The notes: a model not told the origin generated them from the letters alone. Counted from the first letter of the stretch, positions 9,165 through 19,323 are shown. The stretch is DNA of 64,000 nt from Paenalcaligenes suwonensis (GCF_011290505.1 NZ_JAANPV010000002.1:186001-250000), one strand, 5' to 3'. Made by a program: numbers and translations.

Positions 9165-10958
9165 TTACGGCAAGGTAACGCCTAAGCGTTTCAAGGTAGA
9201 AAGTAACGCTTCGTTAGTGGGATCTTGCGCCAACGCTTCTGCCCACACTTGTTTAGCTTGTTCGGGACGGCCATCTACCCAATACACTTCGCCCAAATGC
9301 GCTGCCACATCGGCCACAGGCATGATGGCGTACGAACGCTCTAAGTATTCTGCAGCCGCTTGGTAGTCACCCACTCGGAACAAGTACCAGCCCACACTGT
9401 CTAAGATATACGGATTAGCGGGATCAAGCTCCATTGCCTGCTCCAACAAATCTTGCGCTTCGTCTAAGTTGCGGTTTTGCTCTGCCAAGGTGTAACCCAA
9501 CGCGTTGTAGGCATTGGCTTCGCCTGGCTCCAACTCGATCACCTCACGCATGAGCTTTTCAAACTCGGGATAACGACCTTGGCGCTCGTACAGCATACCC
9601 AAGTCGTACTTTACCTCGGCCGTGTCAGGCAATTCTTTGTTAGCGCGTTCTAATACCGTAATAGCGTTATCGGTGCGACCTGCCTCTCGATAAATAGCAG
9701 CACGCGTTAATGCAACAACAGCCTGCTCTTGACGGTCTTGGGTACCTAAAGCATCCAAGGTACGCTGAGCCTTTTTCAGATCACCCGACCTAGCCTCTAG
9801 CACGGCACGGTGCACTCTAGACTGAAAACGCAGCATAGGTTCTTCAATCAGGTCTAACTGACGAATAGCTTCAGCGTAGTCTTTACGTTCTTCGGCAATA
9901 CGCACCAATAATAGACGCGCATCGGAGATACCAGCCAAGGCATTGCTGACGCCATCATTCACACTACGTCTACGCTGGCTTTGTACGCTAATAAACTCGT
10001 CTAGGCCTTGAATCGCTTCGTCGTAGCGCTGAGCACGCATGAGCACTTCTGCTTTGGTGTACAGCAAATCAAAATCTTCAGGGTTACGCACCTGCATGGC
10101 ATCAATCAGAGCCAACGCTTCGTTAAATTTGCGGTGATCCACAAACCGGCTAATCAATAACAGTTGCAGTTTGCGCATGTCTGGATTCTGCTGCACCACT
10201 GCTGAGGTTTCTTTCAGCGCGGTTTCTACATCCACATGCAAGCCGTACTCCAGCACACGTTGTGCTGCGGCTTCGGAATCGGGTGAGCGCTCTAGCGCTT
10301 GTCTTGCCTCATATAAGGCTCTAGCAGGACGTTGAGCTGCCCACGCCACATCAGATAACGCCAAATGCGCAACCTGCAACTGACGCAACTCTGGCGGAAT
10401 AGCCTCTTCCAATACCTCTAACGCCAGACGGGGGTCCACCATACGCCCCGACAACGACATAGCCTGAATAATGGCCTGCTCTTTATTCGTCGCGCTATTA
10501 ATACGTTGACGCAATGCTTGCGCCATACCTTTTGTATTACCCGCTGATGCCTCTAAGGCCAGCACAGTAGCTTTGGCTTCTGGGTTTTCCGGCGCTAAGC
10601 TATTCCATTCGCGTGCCGCACGTAATGCGCGAGACTGGTTGTAATCAACCATAGAAAGCTGGAAAGACTTTTCAGCAAAACGGGGATCTAAGGTGTCTCG
10701 TGCCAAATCCAAGAAGGTCTGACTTGCCGTGTCAAAATCCCCCCCCTGCGCAGCCACTTCTGCCACCAATACTCTATACATAATGTCAGCACTTAAGCTG
10801 ACCTCGGGCAACTCACCACTACGCAAATAAATATGTTCAACCTGCTGGTCAGAAGCTAGCGGGTTGGGGGCAGCATTTAGCAGCCCCGAATAAAGAGGAG
10901 CAAGCAAAAAGGAGCCAAATACTAAGGAATACAGATTCATCCAGAAAAACCGTCGCAA
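9165..10958 (-). CDS. Periplasmic/outer-membrane-associated tetratricopeptide-repeat protein
   Basis: About 591-597 residues made almost entirely of TPR repeats after an N-terminal export signal. The clearest repeats are near the C-terminus (VKYDLGMLYERQGRYPEFE, NAYNALGYTLAEQNRNLDEA, ILDSVGWYLFRVGDYQAA), with consensus Gly/Ala/Tyr spacing. Two starts are possible: a TTG at 10958 (MRRFFWMNLY, giving the signal peptide a positive n-region) or the ATG at 10940. Neither has a strong ribosome site. Homologues precede lolB-ispE in Burkholderiales. A scaffold role in envelope assembly is inferred; the precise function is unknown. Confidence 0.85.
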   Translation of the reverse strand: MRRFFWMNLYSLVFGSFLLAPLYSGLLNAAPNPLASDQQVEHIYLRSGELPEVSLSADIMYRVLVAEVAAQGGDFDTASQTFLDLARDTLDPRFAEKSFQLSMVDYNQSRALRAAREWNSLAPENPEAKATVLALEASAGNTKGMAQALRQRINSATNKEQAIIQAMSLSGRMVDPRLALEVLEEAIPPELRQLQVAHLALSDVAWAAQRPARALYEARQALERSPDSEAAAQRVLEYGLHVDVETALKETSAVVQQNPDMRKLQLLLISRFVDHRKFNEALALIDAMQVRNPEDFDLLYTKAEVLMRAQRYDEAIQGLDEFISVQSQRRRSVNDGVSNALAGISDARLLLVRIAEERKDYAEAIRQLDLIEEPMLRFQSRVHRAVLEARSGDLKKAQRTLDALGTQDRQEQAVVALTRAAIYREAGRTDNAITVLERANKELPDTAEVKYDLGMLYERQGRYPEFEKLMREVIELEPGEANAYNALGYTLAEQNRNLDEAQDLLEQAMELDPANPYILDSVGWYLFRVGDYQAAAEYLERSYAIMPVADVAAHLGEVYWVDGRPEQAKQVWAEALAQDPTNEALLSTLKRLGVTLP

Positions 10959-11028
10959 AAGCGCGTAAGATTAAGCAGTCAGATGGCTTATTGAGGCCGC
11001 CCCGTTCACCAAATGTTAGCACCCCACT

Positions 11029-11856
11029 ATGCCTGAATTGCCAGAAGTTGAAACAACTCGTCGCGGAATTGCGACGGTTATGACTGGCCATACGCTACGT
11101 ACTTTGATCGTACACGAACCCAGAATGCGTTGGCCAATTCCAGCAGAATTACCCGAACTCGTGCATGAACAACCTGTGCTCGCCTGTGGTAGGCGTGGCA
11201 AGTACTTACTGCTGCAGTTTCCCAGCGGAACACAACTTATACACTTAGGTATGTCGGGCTCATTGCGCCGTGTACCGCTGGATGCCCCTCGCCTTAAGCA
11301 CGACCATGTGGAATGGTTATTTGACGAGTCCAGATTTCTACTGCATGACCCCCGTCGTTTTGGTTCTGTGCTATGGCACCCTGCCCAAAATGGCGATATA
11401 TTGACACACCCTTTGTTACAAAAACTGGGCGTAGAACCCTTAGGAGCCGACTTCACTCCTGCTATGCTATTTGCCCATTTGCAGCAGCGCAAACTGGCGA
11501 TCAAACCCACTTTATTAAGCGGTCAAATCGTTGTAGGCGTTGGCAATATCTATGCATCGGAATCTCTTTACAAAGCTGGCATACACCCAGAAGCTCCCGC
11601 CAACACGCTCTCTAGGACACGCGTTGCTAAGCTACATGCCGCCATCGTGCAAACACTAAACGATGCCTTAGAGTCTGGCGGTAGCACACTGAAAGACTAC
11701 GTAAACGCCAATGGCACACCCGGTGCGTATTTCGATTTGCATGCACAAGTTTACGACAAGGCCGGTAAGCCCTGCCCACAGTGCCAAAAGCCCATACAAC
11801 GACTAGTACAAAACCAACGCGCCACCTACTTTTGTAGCCGCTGCCAACGCCGTTAG
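11029..11856 (+). CDS. mutM: Formamidopyrimidine-DNA glycosylase (Fpg/MutM)
   Basis: Excises 8-oxoguanine and FapyG and nicks the abasic site. 275 residues. The mature N-terminus PELPEVETTRRG provides the catalytic proline 2 and glutamate 3. The lysine in GRRGKYLLLQF, the HPRRFG-like DPRRFGSV and the helix-two-turn-helix (VGVGNIYASE) follow. A C-terminal zinc finger has two CxxC pairs (CPQCQ and CSRCQ). It is divergent from the TPR gene and its last 4 bp overlap the convergent FAD-oxidase gene. Confidence 0.97.
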   Translation: MPELPEVETTRRGIATVMTGHTLRTLIVHEPRMRWPIPAELPELVHEQPVLACGRRGKYLLLQFPSGTQLIHLGMSGSLRRVPLDAPRLKHDHVEWLFDESRFLLHDPRRFGSVLWHPAQNGDILTHPLLQKLGVEPLGADFTPAMLFAHLQQRKLAIKPTLLSGQIVVGVGNIYASESLYKAGIHPEAPANTLSRTRVAKLHAAIVQTLNDALESGGSTLKDYVNANGTPGAYFDLHAQVYDKAGKPCPQCQKPIQRLVQNQRATYFCSRCQRR

Positions 11857-13271
11857 GACTCTTGCAATACCTTACCCGGATTCATCACACCATCCGGGTC
11901 TAGCGCTTGTTTAATTTTGTGCATTAAGGCAAGTTCCACGGGGTCTTTATAACGTGTTAGAAGATCCCGTTTTAACTGCCCTACTCCGTGCTCTGCGCTA
12001 ATAGAACCATGAAAAGCATGCACGCTATCGTGCACGATTTGGTAGATTTCACGCTGTTTAGCTAGCAGCTCATCTTCACTATAAGCCGTACCGCGCGCCA
12101 CGTTGTAGTGCAAGTTGCCATCGCCCAAATGCCCGAAAATTACGTGTTCTACACCAGCAAAATTTGCTTGCAGCAAGGCATTCGTTTTTTCCACAAACGC
12201 AGGAATAGACGAGACGGGTATGGACACATCGTGCTTCACGCTTTTGCCAAAGATTTTCTCAGACAGTGGAATACTTTCGCGTAAATGCCAGAGGGCTTTG
12301 CTTTGCGCCACACTTTCGGCGATGACGGCATCTTGCACCACGCCCACTTCAATTGCATTACCCAGCACCACTTCAAAACGCTCGCGCGCATGGGCTTCAC
12401 TTTCATTATCTGACAGCTCTAACAGAGCAAACCAGGGCGACTGCAAACCGGCCTCATCAAAGGGTAGGCGTTGTTCTGGAAAGCAACGCACCACTCCCTC
12501 TAAACAATTGCGTCGCATGACCTCGAAGCCCGTTAAGCTGGCACCAAAACCCGCTCTGGCTAAGGACAGTGTTTTCACAGCATCGTCTAGCGAATTCAGC
12601 GTTAGCATGGCCGTACACTGCGCCACCGGTAAGGGGTAAAGTTTTAGCGTTGCCGCCGTAATAATCCCTAAAGTGCCTTCACTGCCTATGAATAAATCAC
12701 GCAAATCATAGCCCGTATTATCCTTACGCAATGCCCGTAAACCGTGCCAGATTTGCCCATCAGCACACACCACCTCCAGCCCCAAACACAGCTCGCGGGT
12801 ATTGCCATAACGCAGCACCTGCGTGCCCCCAGCGTTAGTCGCTAAGTTACCGCCGATGGTGCAACTGCCTTCGGCTGCCAGACTTAAGGGAAACAATCGC
12901 CCTACTTGCTCAGCGGCTTCTTGCACGCTTTGCAAAATGCAGCCTGCTTCGACTTCTATGGTGTCGTTATCACTGTCTATATGACGTATGCGATTTAGCC
13001 TAGCCAGTGATACTACAATTTGTCGTCCCCGCTGATCCGGCGTAGCACCACCGCATAACCCGGTATTGCCCCCCTGGGGCACAATACTAAAACCATGCTC
13101 ACGGCACCACAGCACAATTTTGGATACCTCCTCTGTCGTGCCAGGACGTACTACAGCCTCGGCCTCGCCTGAGTAACGCTCACGCCAGTCGGTCAAATAG
13201 GGGGCCATATCAGCACCCACCACTACATTATCTGTACCCAACAAAGACCGTAAGCTCGCCAACTCTTGCAT
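11853..13271 (-). CDS. FAD-binding D-2-hydroxyacid dehydrogenase (D-2-hydroxyglutarate / D-lactate dehydrogenase type)
   Basis: Flavoprotein of the vanillyl-alcohol-oxidase/PCMH family. 472 residues. The PCMH FAD-binding domain has VPQGGNTGLCGGA (about residues 65-77), GNLATNAGG and FIGSEGTLGIITAATLK. The C-terminal FAD-oxidase domain has the metal-binding pattern FGHLGDGNLHYN and ISAEHGVGQLK near the end. The layout best fits the D-2-hydroxyglutarate dehydrogenase group, though GlcD and D-lactate dehydrogenases look alike and substrate cannot be read from sequence. It stands alone, convergent with mutM and divergent from algC. Confidence 0.85.
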   Translation of the reverse strand: MQELASLRSLLGTDNVVVGADMAPYLTDWRERYSGEAEAVVRPGTTEEVSKIVLWCREHGFSIVPQGGNTGLCGGATPDQRGRQIVVSLARLNRIRHIDSDNDTIEVEAGCILQSVQEAAEQVGRLFPLSLAAEGSCTIGGNLATNAGGTQVLRYGNTRELCLGLEVVCADGQIWHGLRALRKDNTGYDLRDLFIGSEGTLGIITAATLKLYPLPVAQCTAMLTLNSLDDAVKTLSLARAGFGASLTGFEVMRRNCLEGVVRCFPEQRLPFDEAGLQSPWFALLELSDNESEAHARERFEVVLGNAIEVGVVQDAVIAESVAQSKALWHLRESIPLSEKIFGKSVKHDVSIPVSSIPAFVEKTNALLQANFAGVEHVIFGHLGDGNLHYNVARGTAYSEDELLAKQREIYQIVHDSVHAFHGSISAEHGVGQLKRDLLTRYKDPVELALMHKIKQALDPDGVMNPGKVLQES

Positions 13272-13309
13272 GCAATGCCTCTAAAAAAAACCAAAGCTGT
13301 GTTTATCTG

Positions 13310-13338
13310 TTTCATAGCATACTCCCCTGAGCGATAAT
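13310..13338 (+). promoter_or_regulatory. Candidate sigma-70 promoter for algC
   Basis: TTTCAT (13310-13315), 17-bp spacer, GATAAT (13333-13338). The -10 is good and the -35 is weak (three of six). The -10 lies inside an inverted repeat CCCCT/AGGGG. The algC start codon follows 35 bp downstream. Confidence 0.4.
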
Positions 13339-13372
13339 AAGGGGTTAATCATTGCCTTTCATGAGGATTTTC

Positions 13373-14758
13373 ATGACCTCCACACTCTTGCCTGATGCTG
13401 TTTTCAAGGCCTATGACATCAGGGGTACCGTCCCTGCGCAACTCAATACGACCTTTGCTCACCTGCTAGGTCAAGCATTGGGTACAGAAGCATTGAAAAA
13501 CGGTGTTGAAAGCGTTGTTGTTGGCTATGATGGCCGTCACAGCAGCCCCGATCTCGCCAAAGCACTACACGCTGGTATTAATAGCGTAGGCGCTAACAGT
13601 ATAGATTTAGGTTTGGTGCCCACGCCGGTGGTGTACTACGCCGCTCATGTACTAAAAACGGGTACAGGCGTTGCCATTACTGGCAGCCACAACCCACCCG
13701 AATACAACGGCTTTAAGATGATGATGGCTGGTCGTACCCTGCACGGTGACGATATCCAGCAGTTAAAGCACGCCATGCAAGCGGGCTTTACGGCCGCAGC
13801 GACGCTAGGTGAGTGCACCCAACAAAGCCTGCTGGATCAATATATAGAAGAAATCCACAACAGCGTGCGCTTGGTACGTCCTATGAAAGTCGCTATTGAT
13901 TGCGGTAATGGAGCGGCTGCCGTCTTGGCCGAAGCACTTTTCCAATCCATAGGCTGTAAAGTAGACATGCTCTATGGTGAGGTAGATGGCGATTTCCCCA
14001 ATCACCATCCCGATCCAGCCGATCCGGCCAACCTTGCCGACCTGATCCACCACGTGGAAAACAGCGATTGCGAACTGGGCTTGGCCTTTGATGGTGATGG
14101 CGACCGTTTAGGTGTGGTCACCAAATCAGGGGAGATTATTTGGCCAGATCGTCAATTAGTGCTTTTTGCGCGCGATATTTTGCAGCGTGAACCCGGTGCA
14201 TCCATTATTTATGATGTGAAATGCAGTCGTCACGTAGGTCTGGAAGTAAGCAAAGCAGGTGGTACGCCATTGATGTGGCAAACCGGGCACTCACTGATCA
14301 AGGCCAAACTGGCCGAAACCGGTGCGCCATTAGCGGGCGAAATGAGCGGCCACATCTTCTTTAAAGAGCGCTGGTACGGGTTTGATGACGGCCTATACAC
14401 AGGCACACGTTTGCTGGAAATTTTGGCACGCAGCCACGAAGCCTCTGAAACACTGGAAGCCCTGCCCCAAGACCTGTCTACTCCTGAACTGAAACTGCCT
14501 ATGCAAGAAGGTGAGCCCCACCTATTCGTTGCACAGTTACAGCAATCAGACGCCTTCGAAACAGCCCAAGAGCGCATCACTATTGATGGCATTCGCGCTG
14601 AATACGAAGACGGCTTTGGCTTGGCTCGCGCATCGAACACTACACCGGTAGTGGTATTGCGCTTTGAGGCTCAAAACGAAGAGGCTCTAGTACGCATTCA
14701 AAACGAATTCCGTACCGCTATCCAACGCTTGCGCCCTGATCTAGCACTACCCTTCTAA
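13373..14758 (+). CDS. algC: Phosphomannomutase/phosphoglucomutase (AlgC/ManB type)
   Basis: Interconverts hexose 1- and 6-phosphates, supplying sugar nucleotides for surface polysaccharide. 461 residues from the ATG at 13373, which has a GAGGA six bases upstream; upstream in-frame codons lack this. Landmarks: FKAYDIRGTVP at the N-terminus, the phosphoserine loop TGSHNPPEYNG, the Mg-binding DGDGDRLG, the sugar-specificity loop GEMSGH and the C-terminal phosphate site. AlgC is 463 residues. It is the only plus-strand gene of the polysaccharide locus, and its end overlaps the fused glycosyltransferase gene by 12 bp. Confidence 0.92.
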   Translation: MTSTLLPDAVFKAYDIRGTVPAQLNTTFAHLLGQALGTEALKNGVESVVVGYDGRHSSPDLAKALHAGINSVGANSIDLGLVPTPVVYYAAHVLKTGTGVAITGSHNPPEYNGFKMMMAGRTLHGDDIQQLKHAMQAGFTAAATLGECTQQSLLDQYIEEIHNSVRLVRPMKVAIDCGNGAAAVLAEALFQSIGCKVDMLYGEVDGDFPNHHPDPADPANLADLIHHVENSDCELGLAFDGDGDRLGVVTKSGEIIWPDRQLVLFARDILQREPGASIIYDVKCSRHVGLEVSKAGGTPLMWQTGHSLIKAKLAETGAPLAGEMSGHIFFKERWYGFDDGLYTGTRLLEILARSHEASETLEALPQDLSTPELKLPMQEGEPHLFVAQLQQSDAFETAQERITIDGIRAEYEDGFGLARASNTTPVVVLRFEAQNEEALVRIQNEFRTAIQRLRPDLALPF

Positions 14759-17068
14759 ACGTTGTGTAATAGGGGTCGAACGCGTAGTCGGATCGGCCCC
14801 TAGTGCTTTATAGACATCTAGGTGCTGCAGCACAATCTTGTGCACATCAAACACCTCTTCGGCTAGTTTTCTACCCGCTTGCCCCATTTGCTGACGCAAG
14901 GCTTTATCGTTAGCCAAGGTTTGCACGGCTTGCCACAATGCTTGAGCATTTTTTTCTGGCACTAACAGTCCGCTAACGCCCGGCTCTATAGCATCTCTAC
15001 ACCCCGGCACATCCGTAGTGACCACGGCAATACCTGCCGCTGCCGCCTCTACCAACGACTTAGGCAAACCTTCACGATATGAGGGCAACACAGCTATATG
15101 ACTTTGCGCATACAGTGCCGGAATATCAGATCGCTCACCTAGCCACTGGACAATGCCTTGATCATGCCACGCCTGCATCTGCTCTTTGCTGACGCTAGCA
15201 GGGTTTCCTGCATCGGGCCCACCGGCAATACGCCAAACAATCGCATCACCCGCCTCGGCACTTAAACGTGCGGCTTCTACATATTCGCGCACCCCTTTAT
15301 CGTTGAGCAGCCTAGCTACCAACAATGCCTGCACTGGCGGCTCAGGTGCTGCGGGTTGTGGGGGGAATTTCTGCAACTCCACCCCTGAACCTCTAATCAT
15401 CACTACCTGGCTTTGACGCACCACTTTGGCTTGCAGCAGCACATCTCTATCACTGGTGTTTTGAAAAATCACACGACTATTTTTATGCCCTAGCGCAATG
15501 CGATACAGCCAAATCGCTAACTTGCGCTCTATACCCGCTTGCGTGTTGATAAACACATACCCCAACCCGGAAACCGCTGCGACAAACGCAGGTACGCGCG
15601 CTAACCGTGCTGCTATACCGCCGTAAATCACTGGTTTAATGGTGACAGCATGCACCACATCGGGTTTTATTTTTCTGAACAAACCATACAACGTGCGCAG
15701 CGTTTGTAGCTCTTGCAGCGGATTTTTGCCACTGCGACTCATGGGCAATACGTGGTGCGTCATGCCCAAGGCACGTATCTGCTGTACGGCCTCTCCGGCC
15801 ATCGTCGCAACGTGTACGGCATAGCCCTGCTTTTTGGCTTCGATGGCGATTTGCACACGGTGAGACAAAAAGAAGGCTGGGTTATTGACCACCATCAATA
15901 AGCGACATTGCTCCGCCACTTTGGGTGCACCCTGCTGCCACAACGTAACGTAACGCTGCACCATTTTATCTAGCCCAAATTGCTGCACGCGCACCAGCGC
16001 TTGCTCACGCTGTTGTTGGCGCTCTGGAGAGTGCACATCCCCTAATACCTGAACAATACCCTGCGCTAAAGCTTGCGCATTACGAGGTGGGACCACCACA
16101 CCTGTACCGGCCAAAATACTTGCAGCATCCCCCACATCGGTCACCACACAGCTCACACCCGCTGCCATGGCCTCGCACACCACATTAGGGAAGCCTTCTG
16201 CCTGACTCGACAGCACGTGTATATCTAACGCTGCCATGATGGCTGGAATATCATCCCGCCGCCCTAACAGCACGACTTTATCGCCAAGACCATGACGCTC
16301 TACCAACGCCATCAGGTTGGCGTTATCAGGACTTAACCCTTCCCCCACCAACACACAGCGGGCATCAGGAACGCTTTTCACTACTTGAGCAAAGGCCGCC
16401 AGCAAATTGGCATGATCTTTAAGCGGATTCCAGCGCGCAATAGCGCCTATAACAGGCTGATCCTCGCCTAAGCCCAGCGTTTCACGCATATGTACACGCG
16501 TGCCTTCGGGGACTTTCCAGCGCCGTAAGTCATAGCCATTGGGTATCACCACCATGCGATCTGCATCGTAGCCCCACGCTTGATGGCGCTGCGCTGCATT
16601 TTCCGCACACGCCACAATCTCGGTAGGAATACGCGTAGAGAGTTTGGCGCACACCCATGCCACTACGCGTGATTTGGGACTACCTTTATGCAGGTTTTCA
16701 CCTGAGTTTCGTATTCCCCAAACGATGCGCTTCACCCCCGCGCTTCGAGCCGCCATGCCGCCAATCAAATCGGCATGATACATCCACGTTTGTACGACGT
16801 CGGGGCGTAACTTTTTCAGCAGATCACGTAGCTTAAAAAAACCAGGCATCAGACCAAGCACACCACCCATACGCAGGCAATATAAGGTCACCCCCGCTTG
16901 GCGTAAGCGCTCGCCGTACACGTCCTCGCCCCCCATAGAGATCACTACGTGCTCTACATTAGGGTTAGATGCCGTGACCAGTCGGAACAGTACAGCCTCA
17001 GCTCCGCCCTGACCTAGACCTGAAATAATGTGTACGACTAACGAGGAAGGTGTAGCGTCTTGGCTCAT
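14747..17068 (-). CDS. Double glycosyltransferase: two GT4-type GT-B enzymes fused in one polypeptide
   Basis: 773 residues, about twice a normal glycosyltransferase. The first unit (about 1-375) starts VVHIISGLGQGGAEAVLF and ends with the GT4 donor-site block EGFPNVVCEAMAAG. The second (about 390-770) restarts with LLMVVNNPAFFLSHR and ends with REGLPKSLVEAAAAG and PGCRDAI. Each half is complete, and the frame is uninterrupted between them. The second half resembles WbpL-partner enzymes of the WbnK/CapM sort. Start is the ATG at 17068, 4 bp after the upstream gene's stop, with a GAG seven bases before it. It probably adds two successive sugars to a lipid-linked glycan. Confidence 0.85.
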   Translation of the reverse strand: MSQDATPSSLVVHIISGLGQGGAEAVLFRLVTASNPNVEHVVISMGGEDVYGERLRQAGVTLYCLRMGGVLGLMPGFFKLRDLLKKLRPDVVQTWMYHADLIGGMAARSAGVKRIVWGIRNSGENLHKGSPKSRVVAWVCAKLSTRIPTEIVACAENAAQRHQAWGYDADRMVVIPNGYDLRRWKVPEGTRVHMRETLGLGEDQPVIGAIARWNPLKDHANLLAAFAQVVKSVPDARCVLVGEGLSPDNANLMALVERHGLGDKVVLLGRRDDIPAIMAALDIHVLSSQAEGFPNVVCEAMAAGVSCVVTDVGDAASILAGTGVVVPPRNAQALAQGIVQVLGDVHSPERQQQREQALVRVQQFGLDKMVQRYVTLWQQGAPKVAEQCRLLMVVNNPAFFLSHRVQIAIEAKKQGYAVHVATMAGEAVQQIRALGMTHHVLPMSRSGKNPLQELQTLRTLYGLFRKIKPDVVHAVTIKPVIYGGIAARLARVPAFVAAVSGLGYVFINTQAGIERKLAIWLYRIALGHKNSRVIFQNTSDRDVLLQAKVVRQSQVVMIRGSGVELQKFPPQPAAPEPPVQALLVARLLNDKGVREYVEAARLSAEAGDAIVWRIAGGPDAGNPASVSKEQMQAWHDQGIVQWLGERSDIPALYAQSHIAVLPSYREGLPKSLVEAAAAGIAVVTTDVPGCRDAIEPGVSGLLVPEKNAQALWQAVQTLANDKALRQQMGQAGRKLAEEVFDVHKIVLQHLDVYKALGADPTTRSTPITQRLEG

Positions 17069-17072
17069 AGCA

Positions 17073-18182
17073 CTACTCTTTTTGCATAACCTGTTTAAAA
17101 ACCGCATCCCACTGCTGCAGCACTACCTCTAACGCATAACGGTCGCGCACTGATTGGGCTGCGCGTTGCCCTAAGGCTCCACGCAAACGACTGTCATCCA
17201 TTAACTCGGCCAGCGCTTGAGACATCGCCTGCTTATTGCCTGCGGGTACCAATCGTGCATCTTTACCGTGCTGCGAAATATCCGCCGGGCCGCTAGGGCA
17301 GTCGGTGGCAACGCAGGGCAAACCCAACGCCATCGCTTCTAATAGCGCATTAGGAAAACCCTCATACTGCGAACTCAACACAAACAGTTGCGAACGTGCC
17401 AACTCGTGCCACGGGTATTCGGTACGTCCCGGTAAATGAATACGATCTTTTAACCCCACCAACTCAGCTTGTCGTTCAAGTTCAGCACGCTGAGGCCCTT
17501 CTCCATGTATGTACAAATGCCATGCGGGCCGCGCTTCTGCAACATCAGCAAACGCATTAATCAACAAAGCAAAACCTTTAGCAGGCACTAATCTGCCTAA
17601 GGCATCAATACGTGCAGGGGATTCTTTTTCTACGGATTCTTGCCGTTGGATATGAAAAATATCGCTAGGCACCGGGTTGGGTATAGCGACCACTGTAGGC
17701 AACTGTGGCACCATTTTCCGCAAGGCCTGTTCCGCATCTGACGTTTGCACGCATACCGCCGATGCTTTGCCGTAGTACCGTCTACGCAGCCACCCCAGCA
17801 CCTTGCCCACATTCGTCGCGTAACCTGGGTTTGTGCGCTCGCACACTATCACAGGCACATTTACACCTTGCAGGCTGACTAAGGTAGCAACGTTCACATT
17901 CGTCAGAAAACTCAACACCACATCGGGTTTTTCTTGGCGTACTACACGGCGCATCGCCCACCATTTACGCAACATACTAGGCACAGGCCATGCCGGTAAA
18001 TAGGGCTTTAGCCATTTCACCTGCACGTTGTCGTTAATGGGATAAAAACTGCGTGTAGACCCTAGGTGAGTAGGTACCAATACCACGTCATCACCACGGG
18101 CAGCCCACGCATTCACCAGCGTTGCAGCGACACGCTCTGCACCACCGGCATTCATTGCGCCCACAAAAAAAAGTATTTTCAC
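17073..18182 (-). CDS. Glycosyltransferase, GT4 family
   Basis: 369 residues, GT-B fold. N-terminal acceptor motif AMNAGGAERVAATLV; C-terminal donor-binding block LSSQYEGFPNALLEAMALGLPCVATDCPSGP with the E-x7-E spacing of GT4 enzymes. Start codon is GTG at 18182 and no strong ribosome site precedes it; the upstream gene ends 19 bp before. It resembles the next gene upstream along its whole length, suggesting an old tandem duplication. It transfers a sugar in assembly of the locus polysaccharide; donor and linkage are unknown. Confidence 0.85.
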   Translation of the reverse strand: MKILFFVGAMNAGGAERVAATLVNAWAARGDDVVLVPTHLGSTRSFYPINDNVQVKWLKPYLPAWPVPSMLRKWWAMRRVVRQEKPDVVLSFLTNVNVATLVSLQGVNVPVIVCERTNPGYATNVGKVLGWLRRRYYGKASAVCVQTSDAEQALRKMVPQLPTVVAIPNPVPSDIFHIQRQESVEKESPARIDALGRLVPAKGFALLINAFADVAEARPAWHLYIHGEGPQRAELERQAELVGLKDRIHLPGRTEYPWHELARSQLFVLSSQYEGFPNALLEAMALGLPCVATDCPSGPADISQHGKDARLVPAGNKQAMSQALAELMDDSRLRGALGQRAAQSVRDRYALEVVLQQWDAVFKQVMQKE

Positions 18183-18201
18183 TCTGGTACCCGTAGAGTT
18201 T

Positions 18202-19323
18202 TTAACGTTTGCTTCGCTTTGGTGCCTTCAGCAATTGCTCCCATTGTGCCACGATCCTAGCCGCTGAAAAACGGTCGCGTACATCCACAGCACGCCTAGC
18301 AAAAGCCACTCGTTTCAAGGGGTGTGCCATCATATCGGACAGATGTGCCGCCAATGCTTCAGGGTCTTCAACAGGCTGCACCAACACACCATCCAGATCC
18401 GCCCGGATGATTTCTCTAGGGCCTGTATCACAATCAAAAGCTACTGCGGGTAAGCCACATGCCATGGCTTCTAGCAACGTGTTGGACAAACCTTCTGTGC
18501 GCGAACTTAGCACGTACAAGTCCGATGCCTCGTACCAGTCACGCATATTGCCTACGCGCCCCACCAACGAGATTCTATGGCCCATATGTAGGCCATCAAT
18601 CTGCGCCTGCAGCGCTTCGCGCTCAGCCCCTTCACCCACAATATCCAAATCCCAATGGGGGAAGTATTTGGCCAACAACGAAAAGGCCTGTATGAGCACA
18701 TCAAAGCCTTTAACGGGATGCAAACGCCCTACCGCCAATAACCTCTGCCTACCCTCACGTACGGGTGGTGCCACCACAGGCTGAGCATCCGGCAAAGGCC
18801 AACGTACCGAATTGGGAATAATCACCACATTCGAGCCGGGCACATTTTTTTGCAGCCAACTGGCTGTACCTGAGGTTAATGCCACCACGGCATCCGCACG
18901 GGGATATGCCCAACGGCGTAATTTCTGCCACACCTCAGGGAGTTTTTGATACGGGGGATGCGTGTGCTCAGACGCAATCACTTTACAAGGTAATTTTTTC
19001 GCTGCGGCAACAGCCAGTACCGATGAAGTGGTCATCATGCCCAACACACAATCAGGCTTTTGTTTACGGAAGATTCTGCGTAATTTGCGAATGCGCTTCC
19101 AGTTGGCTAAGGCACCACGCCATCCACCACCTGAATCACCCGCAGTACCCAACACGAAGCGTTGCACGCTTTCAGGTAGCGCATACATATCCGACTCACG
19201 TGTACTTTGCGTCACTAACGACACTTTATGCCCTAGCTTTTGCCAGTACGTGGCAAGGTCTACCGCCACTCGTTCCGCACCACCCCCACCTAGGGAGTGG
19301 ATGACAATCATTATATGCATCAT
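18202..19323 (-). CDS. Glycosyltransferase, GT4 family
   Basis: 373 residues, GT-B fold. Starts IMIVIHSLGGGGAERVAVDL, and the donor-site block reads LSSRTEGLSNTLLEAMACGLPAVAFDCDTGP. This matches the neighbouring GT4 gene in layout and in many residues. The ATG at 19323 is followed by a second ATG one codon later; neither has a clear Shine-Dalgarno. It lies 28 bp downstream of the flippase gene in the same direction and is probably in one transcript with it. Confidence 0.85.
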   Translation of the reverse strand: MMHIMIVIHSLGGGGAERVAVDLATYWQKLGHKVSLVTQSTRESDMYALPESVQRFVLGTAGDSGGGWRGALANWKRIRKLRRIFRKQKPDCVLGMMTTSSVLAVAAAKKLPCKVIASEHTHPPYQKLPEVWQKLRRWAYPRADAVVALTSGTASWLQKNVPGSNVVIIPNSVRWPLPDAQPVVAPPVREGRQRLLAVGRLHPVKGFDVLIQAFSLLAKYFPHWDLDIVGEGAEREALQAQIDGLHMGHRISLVGRVGNMRDWYEASDLYVLSSRTEGLSNTLLEAMACGLPAVAFDCDTGPREIIRADLDGVLVQPVEDPEALAAHLSDMMAHPLKRVAFARRAVDVRDRFSAARIVAQWEQLLKAPKRSKR

